DNA from: JAWLHA01 sp041690535
GTDB taxonomy: Bacteria; Pseudomonadota; Gammaproteobacteria; Thiohalomonadales; Thiohalomonadaceae
Assembly (NCBI GenBank): GCA_041690535.1
Contig: JAWLHA010000017.1
Span: 6,429 to 70,428, forward strand
Direction of reading: 5' to 3'
Length of the DNA stretch: 64,000 nucleotides
Shown: piece by piece, positions 17,130 to 26,060 of the stretch
How the letters are laid out: every line of letters starts with the position of its first letter
Position numbering within the stretch: the stretch's first letter is position 1
Translations under genes and position numbers: made by a program
The notes under the pieces: model-generated
What the model saw: the letters and a program-made list of their open reading frames with translations, nothing else
What the model was told of the DNA's origin: nothing
Database searches by the model: none

Positions 17130-19253
17130 GTGTTCCTCATCAGCGATCTCTGTGCGATCCTCGAGAAGTACCTCGAGCCCGACCAGGTCGCGGAGGTATA
17201 CCGGGCCTATCTGTTCGGGGCCGAGGCCCATGAGGGCCAGCGCCGCCTGAGCGGCGAGCCCTACATCTATCACCCCCTGGCCGTCGCCCGCATCCTGGCC
17301 GAGATGCGGATGGACCACAAGAGCCTGGCCGCGGCCATCCTCCACGACGTCATCGAAGACACCGCCACTGCCAAGGAGACTCTCGCCGCGGAGTTCGGCG
17401 AAGAGGTGGCGGACCTGGTGGACGGGGTCAGCAAGCTCACCCACATCGAATTCGAAACCAAGGCCGAGGCCCAGGCGGAGAACTTCCGCAAGATGATGCT
17501 CGCCATGGTGCGGGACATCCGGGTCATTCTCATCAAGCTGGCCGACCGGCTGCACAACATGCGCACCTTGGGCGTCATGCGCCCGGACAAGCGCCGCCGC
17601 ATCGCCCGGGAAACCCTCGAGACCTACGCCCCCATCGCCAGCCGCCTGGGCATCAACAGCGTCCGCCTGGAGCTGGAGGACCTCGGCTTCGCCGCCTACT
17701 ATCCCATGCGCTACCGGGTGCTTGAGGCGGCGCTGAAGAAGGTCCGAGGCAACCGCAAGGAAGTGGTTGAGAAGATGCAGAATGCGATGCAGGAGCGTCT
17801 GCGCCAGGAGGCGATGGGGGGGCAGGTCTACGGGCGCGAGAAACACCTCTACAGCATCTACCGGAAGATGCGCTCCAAGCGAGTGCCGTTCAGTGAAGTC
17901 ATGGACGTGTTCGGCTTTCGCATCGTCGTGGACAACGTGGACAGCTGCTACCGAGTGCTCGGGGCGGTGCACAACCTCTACAAGCCCATGCCGGGCCGCT
18001 TCAAGGACTACATCGCCATTCCCAAGGCCAATGGTTATCAGTCCCTGCACACCGCCCTGCTGAGCCCCTACGGCTTCCCCATCGAGGTACAGATCCGCAC
18101 CGAGGACATGGACAAGGTGGCCGAGGCGGGGATCGCCGCCCACTGGCTCTACAAGAACAAGGAAGGGGGGGCGAGCATTGCCCACACAAGGGCGCGGGAG
18201 TGGCTGCGCAACCTGCTGGAGATGCAGAAGAACGCCGGCGACTCCTTGGAGTTTCTCGAACACGTGAAGGTGGACCTGTTCCCCGACGAGGTCTATGTCT
18301 TCACCCCCCGGGGGGAGATCATGGCCCTGCCCCGCGGCGCCACCCCGGTGGACTTCGCCTACGCAGTGCATACCGACGTGGGCAATGCCTGCGTCGCCAC
18401 CAAGGTGGAGCGGCGCCTGGTGCCACTGCACACGCCGCTGCACAACGGCCAGACCGTCCAGATCATCACCGCCCCGGGCGCCCGCCCGAATCCGGCCTGG
18501 CTCAACTTCGTGGTGACCGGCAAGGCGCGCTCCAACATCCGCCATTTCCTCAAGAACCTGAAGCGGGACGAGTCGGTCAACCTGGGTCGGCGCATGCTGG
18601 AGAAGGCGCTGCTGGAGCACTCCATGACCCTGAGCAGCCTGCCGCCGGAGCGGCTCCAAGCCCTGCTGGACCGCTACAAGTTGGCCGATCAGGAAGACCT
18701 CCTGGAGGAGATCGGCCTCGGCAACCGCATGGCCACGCTGGTAGCCGGCGCCCTCTCCCGTGAAGACCACCCCTCGGCGGAGCCGGGCCGGGAGGAGGGT
18801 AACCTCGCCGTGCCGCTGTTCATCAAGGGCACCGAGGGCAACGTGGTGAGTTTCGCCAAGTGCTGCCGCCCCATTCCCGGGGACCCCATCCTCGGTTTTC
18901 TCAGCGCCGGGCGAGGGATCGTGGTGCACAACCACAACTGCAAGAACGTCTCTGAGTTCCGTAAACGGCCGGAGCGCTGGATCAATGTGGAGTGGGAAGA
19001 GGGGGTCCAGGGGGAGTTCCCGGTGGATCTACGGGTGGAGGTTGCCAATCAGCGAGGGGTGTTGGCCACCGTCGCTGCCGCCATCGCCGAGACCAACGCC
19101 AACATCGACAACGTCAGCCTCGAGGATCGCGACGGGGTGCACACCGCCATCAACCTCACGGTGTCGGTGCGCAACCGTCAGCACCTCGCCCGCATTATCC
19201 GCCACCTGCGCACCATCGAGCAGGTGGTGCGCATCGCCCGCACCCGGGGCTGA
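17130..19253 (+). CDS. spoT: Bifunctional (p)ppGpp synthase/hydrolase SpoT
   Basis: The 707-residue Rel/Spo protein starts at GTG, 26 bases after rpoZ. The hydrolase domain (~1-195) keeps its metal-binding HD motif: YIYHPLAVA, AAILHDVIEDT. The synthase domain (~235-355) has SIYRKMRSK, DVFGFRIVVD and GYQSLHTALLSP. A TGS domain (~390-450, VYVFTPRGEIMALPRGATPVDFAY), a CCRPIPGD zinc-finger-like segment and a C-terminal ACT domain (VANQRGVLATVAAAIAETNANI) follow. It should make and degrade the stringent alarmone. The hydrolase is intact, so SpoT rather than RelA. Confidence 0.95.
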   Translation: MFLISDLCAILEKYLEPDQVAEVYRAYLFGAEAHEGQRRLSGEPYIYHPLAVARILAEMRMDHKSLAAAILHDVIEDTATAKETLAAEFGEEVADLVDGVSKLTHIEFETKAEAQAENFRKMMLAMVRDIRVILIKLADRLHNMRTLGVMRPDKRRRIARETLETYAPIASRLGINSVRLELEDLGFAAYYPMRYRVLEAALKKVRGNRKEVVEKMQNAMQERLRQEAMGGQVYGREKHLYSIYRKMRSKRVPFSEVMDVFGFRIVVDNVDSCYRVLGAVHNLYKPMPGRFKDYIAIPKANGYQSLHTALLSPYGFPIEVQIRTEDMDKVAEAGIAAHWLYKNKEGGASIAHTRAREWLRNLLEMQKNAGDSLEFLEHVKVDLFPDEVYVFTPRGEIMALPRGATPVDFAYAVHTDVGNACVATKVERRLVPLHTPLHNGQTVQIITAPGARPNPAWLNFVVTGKARSNIRHFLKNLKRDESVNLGRRMLEKALLEHSMTLSSLPPERLQALLDRYKLADQEDLLEEIGLGNRMATLVAGALSREDHPSAEPGREEGNLAVPLFIKGTEGNVVSFAKCCRPIPGDPILGFLSAGRGIVVHNHNCKNVSEFRKRPERWINVEWEEGVQGEFPVDLRVEVANQRGVLATVAAAIAETNANIDNVSLEDRDGVHTAINLTVSVRNRQHLARIIRHLRTIEQVVRIARTRG

Positions 19254-19324
19254 GAGGCCCCCCCTCTGTAGCGCAGCGGATGCCGGGCGGCCAGGTCCGC
19301 CTGCAGGCGCAGGTCAGCGTCCTC

Positions 19325-19356
19325 CCCGGTCCGCCTTCACGCGGAGGCGGACCGGG
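19325..19356. terminator. Strong GC hairpin downstream of spoT
   Basis: CCCGGTCCGCC and GGCGGACCGGG form a perfect 11-bp stem with a 10-base loop between the convergent spoT and rhodanese genes. Only a loose T-rich stretch follows some 15 bases later, so it may work as a bidirectional barrier rather than a classic terminator. Confidence 0.5.
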
Positions 19357-19378
19357 TGGGCAACTTCAAGGTTTTAGT

Positions 19379-19963
19379 TTAGAACTCCATGTACATCTTC
19401 TGCCTGTCCAGGGAGTAGCCCCAAGGCAGGCCGGCATTCTTCCAGCCGTTTACCATGCGGTGGCCTTTTTCAGGGCCGTCCTTCGCCTTGTCGCCCTCGA
19501 AGCCGTCCACCACGCTGTAGACGTTCTTGTACCCGGATTGGGCCAGCAGGTTGGCGGCCTTGGCGCTGCGCGACCCGGAGCGGCACATGAGCACGATGGG
19601 GCTCTCTTTGGACAGCCCCTTCTTCTTCAGCTGCGCTTCGATCGCGAGCAGGAACCCGCTGTTGACCGCCTTGCCGAAGTTCTTCTTCTTCTCATCCCAC
19701 TCGGCAACGTTGTTGAACATGTAGGGGATGTTGGCGTCCACCAGATCGGTCATCCCGACGAACTCCACCTCGGGACGGGTACGCACGTCCACGAACAGCA
19801 CCGTCGCGGGGTCCCCGGTGACCATCTGATGAGCCTCCGGGGCGCTGAGGTAAAGCCCCTGGGGCGTGCGCTTTTTCTCCGAAACGGAGGCGGCATCGAC
19901 GGCAAAGGCGCCCTGCGCCATCAACAGCAGGGCGGTGAGCCAAAGCATTTCCTTCTTCTTCAT
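19379..19963 (-). CDS. Periplasmic rhodanese-like protein
   Basis: The 194-residue protein has a signal peptide (MKKKEMLWLTALLLMAQGAFA). The rhodanese domain spans ~40-180, with VLFVDVRTRPEVEFVGMTDLV and the active-site loop CRSGSRSAK in which Cys127 would carry persulfide sulfur. The CRxGxR loop is typical of active single-domain rhodaneses. The segment SVVDGFEGDKAKDGPEKGHR with MVNGWKNAGLPW is characteristic of periplasmic versions in sulfur oxidisers. Likely role: sulfane-sulfur transfer outside the cytoplasm. GGGAGAGAAGA precedes the ATG. Confidence 0.85.
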   Translation of the reverse strand: MKKKEMLWLTALLLMAQGAFAVDAASVSEKKRTPQGLYLSAPEAHQMVTGDPATVLFVDVRTRPEVEFVGMTDLVDANIPYMFNNVAEWDEKKKNFGKAVNSGFLLAIEAQLKKKGLSKESPIVLMCRSGSRSAKAANLLAQSGYKNVYSVVDGFEGDKAKDGPEKGHRMVNGWKNAGLPWGYSLDRQKMYMEF

Positions 19964-20343
19964 TCTTCTCTCCCAAGATCTTCAGTTGCGGATCCGTTGC
20001 GAGGAACGGCCCGGCATTATCGGTCAGAGTTTTTCTGGATTGACACGGCCTCTTGCCGAAACCGTGAAAGGCCTCCCACTTCTGTCGAGGTGGGTCGTGG
20101 CCGGTCGAAATTGTGTAACAGGGGATCGCCATAATAATCCCGTGCTTTTTGCCAGGCCGCGGTCGCCACACCACGGCAGTGTCGTGATGCCTTTGGCCCC
20201 TGTTTCGGCGGGTTGCTTGGCGCCGTAACCGGTTCAAGCAGGCGACAGAATCCTGCTGCGCCAGCGGAGGAAACTCCGTAGAATCGCGGACACACTGGGG
20301 CCGAGCCGCCCCGCCAGGGACATCCAACCATCAAGGAGTCGAT
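19964..20343. other. Divergent intergenic region
   Basis: These 380 bases lie between two divergent genes for secreted proteins. I see an inverted pair CCCAC/GTGGG around 20073-20094 and no coding region, known repeat or clear promoter. Confidence 0.4.
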
Positions 20344-20664
20344 ATGCGTCGCGCGTTGCTCTCTTCCTTCCTTCTGCTCGGCAGCACCAGCGGCATTGCC
20401 GCGACCACACCGCCCTATACCGCCGAGCAGTTCGCGGTGCTCACCAGCGAGCTCATGTGCCTGAGCACCCATCCGACCATCTCGGAGGAGGAGGCGCTCG
20501 CCAAGATGCAGGAGAAGGCGCGCGCCCTCGGCCTGGAGAAGTTCGAGATCTCGGCGCTCGAGCGGGCTGCGGCTCACTACCAGAAAGATCCCTCCTTCGC
20601 GAAGGTGCACCAAAAAAAGATGGAGCGCCGGGTCGATGACTGCATAAAGCAGCATCCGCGATAG
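20344..20664 (+). CDS. Small secreted helical protein
   Basis: The 106-residue protein has a signal peptide (MRRALLSSFLLLGSTSGIAA) and a short, highly charged helical mature part with two cysteines (LMCLSTHP and DDCIKQHP) that could pair in the periplasm. AAGGAG sits 7 bases upstream of the ATG. I do not recognise a family. It stands alone between the divergent rhodanese gene and a decayed gene. Confidence 0.6.
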   Translation: MRRALLSSFLLLGSTSGIAATTPPYTAEQFAVLTSELMCLSTHPTISEEEALAKMQEKARALGLEKFEISALERAAAHYQKDPSFAKVHQKKMERRVDDCIKQHPR

Positions 20665-20793
20665 GCACCGCCCGCGCGTCGAGACGCGGCATGAGGCGGC
20701 AGCCGGGGAACACTGCAGGAGACGCAGCCCGCTCAGTGATTGACCCTTGACCCACTGGCGGATATAAACACGAAGCAGTGCAAGGGGCTCGCC

Positions 20794-21340
20794 ATGCCAG
20801 ACGTGTGTGCCTGCTGTCCCGGTTGCTCGGCCCGCTATGCGGTTCCTGAGCGCTATCTCGGTCGAACGGTGGATTGTCGCCACTGTGGGCAGTCGTTTGT
20901 CCTCGCGGCTGCCGGTTCGCCCGCTGCCACAAACACGTCCACGCGCCTTCACCAGGACGAACCCCACCCTTCTCCTGGGGCGGCTGGCGCTCCGCTTCGC
21001 CCTTCTCGAACAGGAGCGGCTTGAACAGGCGCTGAGCCGCCGAGAGAAGAGCCAGCCTTCCCGCAGGAGGGCCTCCCCGGCCTGGACGTCTACGGCACGG
21101 ACATTCCCCCACCCCAGGGGCGCGACGTTCCCTTGGTGGCGGGCGTGGGCATCGCCGATGATCGACTCTCCATCGGAGAGCAGGCCCAAGTACAGGACCG
21201 GGCGATGGTTGAGCTACGCAATGTACGGCAGGCTCTTGCCGCCGCCCAGCGCGCCGGCGTTGCCGCGGGTCCGGGTCTCCGGTGTGCTTTACACATCGAC
21301 CGCGATCAAGCCCCCAGGCCGAAACGGTGCAGCGAGTGGC
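20794..21340 (+). pseudogene. Decayed zinc-ribbon (MJ0042-like) protein gene
   Basis: Translation from 20794 gives a zinc-ribbon, CPGCSARYAVPERYLGRTVDCRHCGQSFV, typical of MJ0042-type domains. An in-frame TGA at 21022 ends it. In the +1 frame, a sensible helix LGRLALRFALLEQERLEQAL runs through 20970-21035, and the original frame then resumes with DVYGTDIPPP and DRLSIGEQAQVQDRAMVELRNVRQAL before running into a family B element. This is best explained by two small frame-changing mutations and truncation by the element. A short real zinc-ribbon protein ending at the TGA is the alternative. Confidence 0.45.
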
Positions 21341-21354
21341 GGCACGTCTGCCTC

Positions 21355-21619
21355 AGGGTAAACGCATACTTACGTCACGGCCGTGCTGTGAGCGACGTAA
21401 GTCCTTGAAAGCAGGTCCGCTGTGAATACGACCGACATGGACGTCGGGAGTGAAGATTATGCAGGAGCAATCATCTTCCATCCCTGTACGCTCGACGGCC
21501 GCGGCCGCTTCGGGCATCCTGCCCTCCCGCGGCATAAGTGCCTCCTTGCACCCATCCATGCGGCCGACGACCTGCTTTCAAGGACTTACATCGCTCTTGG
21601 GTGAGTATGCGTTCACCCT
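21355..21619. mobile_element. Family B miniature element, longest copy (265 bp)
   Basis: Left end AGGGTAAACGCATACTTAC and right end GAGTATGCGTTCACCCT are inverted repeats. Sub-terminal inverted segments TAAGTCCTTGAAAGCAGGT and ACCTGCTTTCAAGGACTTA extend the palindrome. The interior contains GTGAAGATTATGCAGGAGC and a GCGGCCG-rich stretch also present at 26416-26629 and at the right edge of the window. No transposase is encoded. Confidence 0.85.
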
Positions 21620-21694
21620 GACCGGATCCGCCGGAAGGCCGACTTTCCCCGGCGGCAGGCGTATGATGGGCCAAAGTCCCGGAGGAGAACGATC

Positions 21695-22534
21695 GTGGAG
21701 CCCATACGCGTGTTGGTGGTCGACGATGCATCCTTCATGCGTGACATGATGAGAAAGACGCTGAGGGCCGGATTTCCCGGCTTCCGCCTGGAAGAGGCCT
21801 CCCATGGGCGTCAGGCGCAGCAGATGCTGCAGAAGACCCGCTATGACCTGGTCCTCTGCGACTGGGAAATGCCCGAGTTGAACGGTGCGGAGCTGCTCGG
21901 CTGGCTGCGCGCGGAGCCCTCCCTGGCCGAGACGCCCTTCATCATGGTCACCAGCCGCGGCGACAAGTCCCACGTCATGCAGGCCATCGAACTGAAGGCC
22001 GACAACTATGTGGTCAAGCCCTATACGGCCGAAAAACTGATTGGCGTGGTCGGCAAGGTGGTGGGCAAGGCCAAGGGGCTGAGCATGCAGCAATTGCGCG
22101 CGCTCGGTACCGACGGCGCGAGGATGCCCGGTGGGGTCGGACTGTCCGGTGCCGTGCCCATTGCGGCGACCCTGACCAGCGCCGCCGCCCCCGCTCCAGA
22201 ACAGGCGCCCGTCACGGTTCAGGTGAAGGAGAAGTTGCTCGCGCAACTCCGGTTTGCGGGCACGGCCATTCCCTGCCTGCTGAAGGCGATCGGCCGGGAG
22301 CGGGTCCAGGGGGTGATCCGGCGGGAAAGCCAGCTGCCGCCCATCCTGGATTCGGTGGTGCTCGATCTGGAGCTCAATGGCGAGGTGGCGCGCCTCAACG
22401 GCTTTGTCTGCCTGCTCGAGGCGCGGGAAGAGCGGCGTGAGACAGAGTTCGTGAACATCACGATCGCCCTGGTGGACCAGGACGATCGCGAAAAGATGGG
22501 CTTTGTGGACAAGCTCATGGGCGTGCTCGGCTGA
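21695..22534 (+). CDS. Response regulator with C-terminal PilZ-like domain
   Basis: The GTG start has GGAGGAGA 6 bases upstream. Residues 1-125 form a receiver domain: VLVVDDASFMRDMMRK, phospho-acceptor Asp56 in VLCDWEMPELNG and conserved Lys in NYVVKPYTAEKL. It closely resembles CheY-like regulators. After an Ala/Pro linker (~150-175), the C-terminal ~100 residues form a beta-rich domain with hydrophobic strands (SVVLDLELNGEVARLNGFVCLLE) that may be a degenerate PilZ or another output module. No kinase is adjacent. Confidence 0.8.
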   Translation: MEPIRVLVVDDASFMRDMMRKTLRAGFPGFRLEEASHGRQAQQMLQKTRYDLVLCDWEMPELNGAELLGWLRAEPSLAETPFIMVTSRGDKSHVMQAIELKADNYVVKPYTAEKLIGVVGKVVGKAKGLSMQQLRALGTDGARMPGGVGLSGAVPIAATLTSAAAPAPEQAPVTVQVKEKLLAQLRFAGTAIPCLLKAIGRERVQGVIRRESQLPPILDSVVLDLELNGEVARLNGFVCLLEAREERRETEFVNITIALVDQDDREKMGFVDKLMGVLG

Positions 22535-22600
22535 CCGGACGCTGGACCTCCGGCGCGCGCCCACCAGGATCACGCCCGGGCACCTGGCCGCTGATCGGGC

Positions 22601-23227
22601 TCAGCGTGCCACTTCCTGACGCAGCACGCTCTTCCACTTCCCGGGCGCCGTCCTGCGCATGTCGCTGAGATAGATCTCGTGGTGTCTGCCCACACAGCGG
22701 TAACCCTGCTCCGCGATGAATCGGTGCAGTGCTGCAACACTCGGCCCCTCCGCACTGAAGGGCCCCACGTGCAGAACCTCCGCTGCCTTGTGCGCCTCGC
22801 GAAGCTCGAAGCGGACCTCATGCAGGCGACCCAGTGACTTCTTTCCGGCGACCTCGTGCCGCGCGGCCTCCACCATCTCGATGCTCACCACCGGGGGCTG
22901 CATGATCATCAATGTCCAGCGCCAGGCCGCGCGGTCCTCCATGAACCGGCTCATGTCGTCGGCCCACCAATCCCCCTCCAGAGGCATCACCGTGAAGTCG
23001 AGCGCCATGGGCCCCCGCTTGATGGCGAACTTGATCTGATAGGCAAGGGCAAACAGGGCCTCCACACTGGCGGCGAAAAGTTCCGAGCCCTCCGGATCGC
23101 CCTGCCCGTCCAGCATCAGGTAGTGCGAGGGCGGCACATCCACCATCACCGGCCCGCCCTTCGGCGCGGGGGAATAGACCTCCTTGTAGACCCGCTTGTA
23201 ATCAATCTTCTCCATCTCCTGCTCCAT
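22601..23227 (-). CDS. GyrI-like small-molecule-binding domain protein
   Basis: The 208-residue protein fits the GyrI-like family: KGGPVMVDVPPSHYLMLDGQGDPEGSELFAASVEALFALAYQ near the N-terminus and the paired late segment LHVGPFSAEGPSVAALHRFIAEQGY and HHEIYLSDMRR. GyrI-like folds bind hydrophobic small molecules and appear alone or fused to AraC regulators; here there is no DNA-binding part. Two ATGs (23227 and 23215) are possible; neither has an ideal ribosome site. Cytoplasmic. Ligand unknown. Confidence 0.75.
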   Translation of the reverse strand: MEQEMEKIDYKRVYKEVYSPAPKGGPVMVDVPPSHYLMLDGQGDPEGSELFAASVEALFALAYQIKFAIKRGPMALDFTVMPLEGDWWADDMSRFMEDRAAWRWTLMIMQPPVVSIEMVEAARHEVAGKKSLGRLHEVRFELREAHKAAEVLHVGPFSAEGPSVAALHRFIAEQGYRCVGRHHEIYLSDMRRTAPGKWKSVLRQEVAR

Positions 23228-23241
23228 GTCAGTGCAGCCCC

Positions 23242-23260
23242 AGGGTGAACGCATACTTAC
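23242..23260. repeat. Solo family B terminal repeat
   Basis: AGGGTGAACGCATACTTAC is one end of a family B element with no partner end nearby. It lies just upstream of the GyrI-like gene and may be part of its leader. Confidence 0.55.
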
Positions 23261-23378
23261 CCCGGCATCCATCCGCCTCCGCTTGTGTTCACCGGGTGCC
23301 TGGGCAAGCACCCGGCGCGGTTCGCCGGACCGAAAGTGACCCCCGGGGGGGGCCACCCTCATCCGGCCGGGCCTTCGG

Positions 23379-23600
23379 TCAGCCCTGCGCCTTCATCATG
23401 GTCGCCTTGAAGGCGGCCTTCATGGCCACGAAGCGGGCGAACTCCTCGACATTCTCGTAGCCCATCTTGAGGGCGAACTGCGCCATGGCATCGACCAACT
23501 GCCGCGTCTCGGCGATCTCCTCGTGGCTGCGGCCACAGCCCTGGCAATGGGTGCCGTCCTGAGTGCAGTTGTTGCCGCCGCGGCAGGGGGAGAATTGCAT
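23379..23600 (-). CDS. Small Cys-rich protein, DUF1289-like N-terminus
   Basis: The 73-residue protein starts with a compact cysteine motif, C-x5-C-x6-C-x2-CGRSHEEI, close to the C-x-GCGRT-x-EI motif of DUF1289 proteins and probably binding zinc or iron. The rest is a helix-rich tail (MAQFALKMGYENVEEFARFVAMKAAF). GGAGGC upstream supports the ATG. It is divergent from the metallophosphoesterase gene. Function unknown. Confidence 0.6.
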   Translation of the reverse strand: MQFSPCRGGNNCTQDGTHCQGCGRSHEEIAETRQLVDAMAQFALKMGYENVEEFARFVAMKAAFKATMMKAQG

Positions 23601-23745
23601 GTTGAGCCTCCAGAGTTATCACGGGTGAGATAAAGGGGCGCGATCTTACGGCTTTCGCCCGGTGGAAAAAACGGCTCCGACTCTGGGGGCATTGGGTCCC
23701 CGCGATGGGATAGACTTTGGGGAACACCCGCTTTTTTGTGAACTC

Positions 23746-24597
23746 ATGAAGATAGCCGTCCTCTCCGACATTCACGGCAACCTCCCGGCGCTCGAGGCAG
23801 TGCTCGACGATATCGAGGCCTGGGGGCCCGATCAGGTGGTGGTCAATGGCGATTTGGTCAACCGGGGGGCCTACAGCCTGCACTGCCTGCAACTTCTGGA
23901 GTGCAGATGGCCCCATGCCGTGTTCCTGGAGGGGAACCACGAGGCCTTTGTGGTTGCCTGTGCAGGGGCCCGGGAGGAGCCGGGCGACCCGACCTGGGAT
24001 CTGCGCCGCTTCGCCGTCTGGACCGCCGACCAGCTGGGCCCCGCAGTACAGCGCCTCGCAGGCTGGCCAGGTCACCTCGATCTGGAAGATCCCGGCGGGG
24101 GCAGACTCCACATCACGCACGGCAGTCGGCTGGGCAACCGCGACGGGATCCATCCCCATACCAGCGACGACGAACTGTGGGCCAAGGTGGGGGAGCCGAC
24201 GGAGCTGTTCATTACCAGCCACACCCACAAGCCGCTGATCCGCCGCCTTGACGAGACCCTGGTGATCAACGTCGGATCGGTGGGTTCACCCCTGGACGGC
24301 GACCCTCGCGCCACCTATGGACGCTTCAGCCTTCGGGCGGGGCGGTGGGAGGTCGCCATACGCCGTGTGAGCTACGACCGGGAGCGGGCCTTGCGGGACT
24401 TCGTCGAGAGCGGTTTTCTGCACGCCGGGGGCCCCCTGGCCCACCTCATGTTGGGGGAGATGCGCGAGGCCCGGCCGTTGGTCGGCCCCTGGATGCGCCG
24501 GTATCACCCGGCCGTGCTGGAGGGGCGGCTCAGCGCAGCGGCAGCGGTGGCCGCCTTCCTGCGGGAAGAGAGCTTGACCGATCTTGCCCCCCTTTAG
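23746..24597 (+). CDS. Metallophosphoesterase
   Basis: The 283-residue enzyme carries the complete calcineurin-like metal set: SDIHGNLPAL (4-16), NGDLVNRG, GNHEAF, THGSRLGN and TSHTHKP. This matches the MJ0936/YfcE-like phosphodiesterase group. A two-metal centre (Mn, Fe or Ni) is expected. The C-terminal ~70 residues beyond the core are family-specific. The start was chosen so the protein begins at MKIAVLSDIHGN; a longer reading adds residues without family character. It is monocistronic. Substrate unknown. Confidence 0.85.
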   Translation: MKIAVLSDIHGNLPALEAVLDDIEAWGPDQVVVNGDLVNRGAYSLHCLQLLECRWPHAVFLEGNHEAFVVACAGAREEPGDPTWDLRRFAVWTADQLGPAVQRLAGWPGHLDLEDPGGGRLHITHGSRLGNRDGIHPHTSDDELWAKVGEPTELFITSHTHKPLIRRLDETLVINVGSVGSPLDGDPRATYGRFSLRAGRWEVAIRRVSYDRERALRDFVESGFLHAGGPLAHLMLGEMREARPLVGPWMRRYHPAVLEGRLSAAAAVAAFLREESLTDLAPL

Positions 24598-24793
24598 AGG
24601 AGGGGTAAGTGGATACTACCGCCTGAAGGGGGCCCAGGCCCACTGCAACCTCGAGGAAGCGCCATCCGGTCCCGCGCAGCCTGGATGAAACGAAGCGCGA
24701 TCCGGGAATGCCCCAGAGCCCCCGGCTCCGCTCTGATTGGCGCGACAGGTTCGGCGTTTGGCCCCGCAGTCCGCTCCGCCCCACCCGGTACGA

Positions 24794-25828
24794 CTATTGC
24801 CAGAGGTCCACCTCGCCGCCCTCCTCGCGCAGCCGGTCGGCACGGGCCTGAACGAAGCGCTGGAAATTCGGTTGTTCGCGGTAGGCCCCCGAGGCGATGT
24901 ACTCGAGCACCGATTGCACGTGGAAGCTCTTGAGGTAGGCCTCGGCCCGGAAGACTTCATCCCCCTGCTCATCGAAGAACACCATGGTGGGGGCGTACTG
25001 CACCTTCAGCTCGCGCGCCCATTCAGCGGCCCCAAGGCGCTGCCCCCCCGGCGTAACCACCGGTGTCTTGCCCAACCGATCCAGCTGGACCACATCGAAT
25101 TGGGCCATCAGCTCACGCGCGGAGTCCCGCTGCAGCACGTCGGCATGAAACTCATCACAGGCCACACACTCTTTCTGCTCGAACAACACCAGGAGCGGCC
25201 GCTGGGCCCTCACCCCCTGACGGGAGAGGTTATGGGGCGGGGCCAGGAAGAACGGCTCGTCGTGGAGAAACCCCGTCGCCGCCACCGGCGCCACGGCGTC
25301 GAGGAATTCGGCAAAGCTCACCCCCTCTTTGCCCCGCCCCGCGCCATAGTCGAGGGCGACCGAAAACTTGTGGGGTGGATAGTAGCCGTTGAGGCGAAGC
25401 ACCGTCTGCCCCTGGCCATCCAGAAACAGCATGGTGGGGGTGAACATGACGTTCAGCTCCGCGGCAAACTCCTTCTCTTTCATGGCACGCCCGTCGGTGT
25501 GGATGACCTCCCGGTCCCCCCAGATGTTGATCGCCACTACGTCGTACAACCCGCGAGTCTTCTCGACAATGCTGCTCTGGCCGAAGTTGTCCTCCAGCAG
25601 CTTCGCGCAGTAGGGACAACCGTCCTGATAGAAGTAGAGCAGCAACCCCTTCTCCTGCCCCGCCGCCTCCGCCACATCTTCGGCGATGTCGAGGAATGAT
25701 TCCTTGAACCAGCCCGGCGGGGGGTGATAGCCCGGATTGACGCCGCCGTCGAGCGAACCCTCCGCGGCAGGGGCAAGCAGTGGAACGGCTGCCAGGATCA
25801 CGGCCAGAAACAGGCGCTTTGCGCTCAT
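24794..25828 (-). CDS. Secreted tandem thioredoxin-like protein
   Basis: The 344-residue protein has a signal peptide (ending near PLLAPAAEG). Two thioredoxin folds follow: the first (~40-170) with FYQDGCPYCAKLLEDNF, a CPYC active site, and the cis-Pro loop FTPTMLFLD; the second (~205-320) with FEQKECVACDEFHADV, a CVAC site, and YAPTMVFFD. Both resemble SoxW/DsbD-gamma type periplasmic thioredoxins. The duplication in one chain suggests internal electron relay or two client sites. AGGAGGAG lies 7 bases upstream of the ATG. In a sulfur oxidiser it could reduce thiol carriers such as SoxY-type proteins, but no sox gene is here. Confidence 0.82.
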   Translation of the reverse strand: MSAKRLFLAVILAAVPLLAPAAEGSLDGGVNPGYHPPPGWFKESFLDIAEDVAEAAGQEKGLLLYFYQDGCPYCAKLLEDNFGQSSIVEKTRGLYDVVAINIWGDREVIHTDGRAMKEKEFAAELNVMFTPTMLFLDGQGQTVLRLNGYYPPHKFSVALDYGAGRGKEGVSFAEFLDAVAPVAATGFLHDEPFFLAPPHNLSRQGVRAQRPLLVLFEQKECVACDEFHADVLQRDSARELMAQFDVVQLDRLGKTPVVTPGGQRLGAAEWARELKVQYAPTMVFFDEQGDEVFRAEAYLKSFHVQSVLEYIASGAYREQPNFQRFVQARADRLREEGGEVDLWQ

Positions 25829-25937
25829 GGTTATTCTCCTCCTTTCGATGGGCGGTGCGTTGGTCTGATTTTATTGCGGCACCTCCACCAATACTGAACA
25901 ACGGGACCGGGTTCGGCAAGCGGCATACACCTGGAGC

Positions 25938-26010
25938 AGGGTAAACGCATACTCACGTCGCGGCCGTGCTGTGAGCGATGTAAGTCCTTGGGGAAGTAGG
26001 CGTTTACCCT
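25938..26010. mobile_element. Family B short element with target duplication
   Basis: Ends AGGGTAAACGCATACTCAC and AGTAGGCGTTTACCCT enclose 73 bp. The flanks repeat CACCTGGAG (25928-25936 and 26012-26020), a 9-bp target duplication. The right flank continues as TACCGAGCAGAT, resembling a family A end, so the insertion hit an older relic. Confidence 0.8.
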
Positions 26011-26060
26011 GCACCTGGAGTACCGAGCAGATGAGCCGACCCGTTTCGACCGGCGGAGAC

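Noticed and set aside
20017..21189. A 390-residue minus-strand frame
   Set aside because: It covers a clear plus-strand secreted-protein gene and the zinc-ribbon, and is rich in Arg/Ser without motifs.
21353..21559. Short reading frames inside family B elements that recur in several copies
   Set aside because: Their similarity follows from the repeat DNA; they cross terminal repeats, lack ribosome sites and vary in length with internal deletions.
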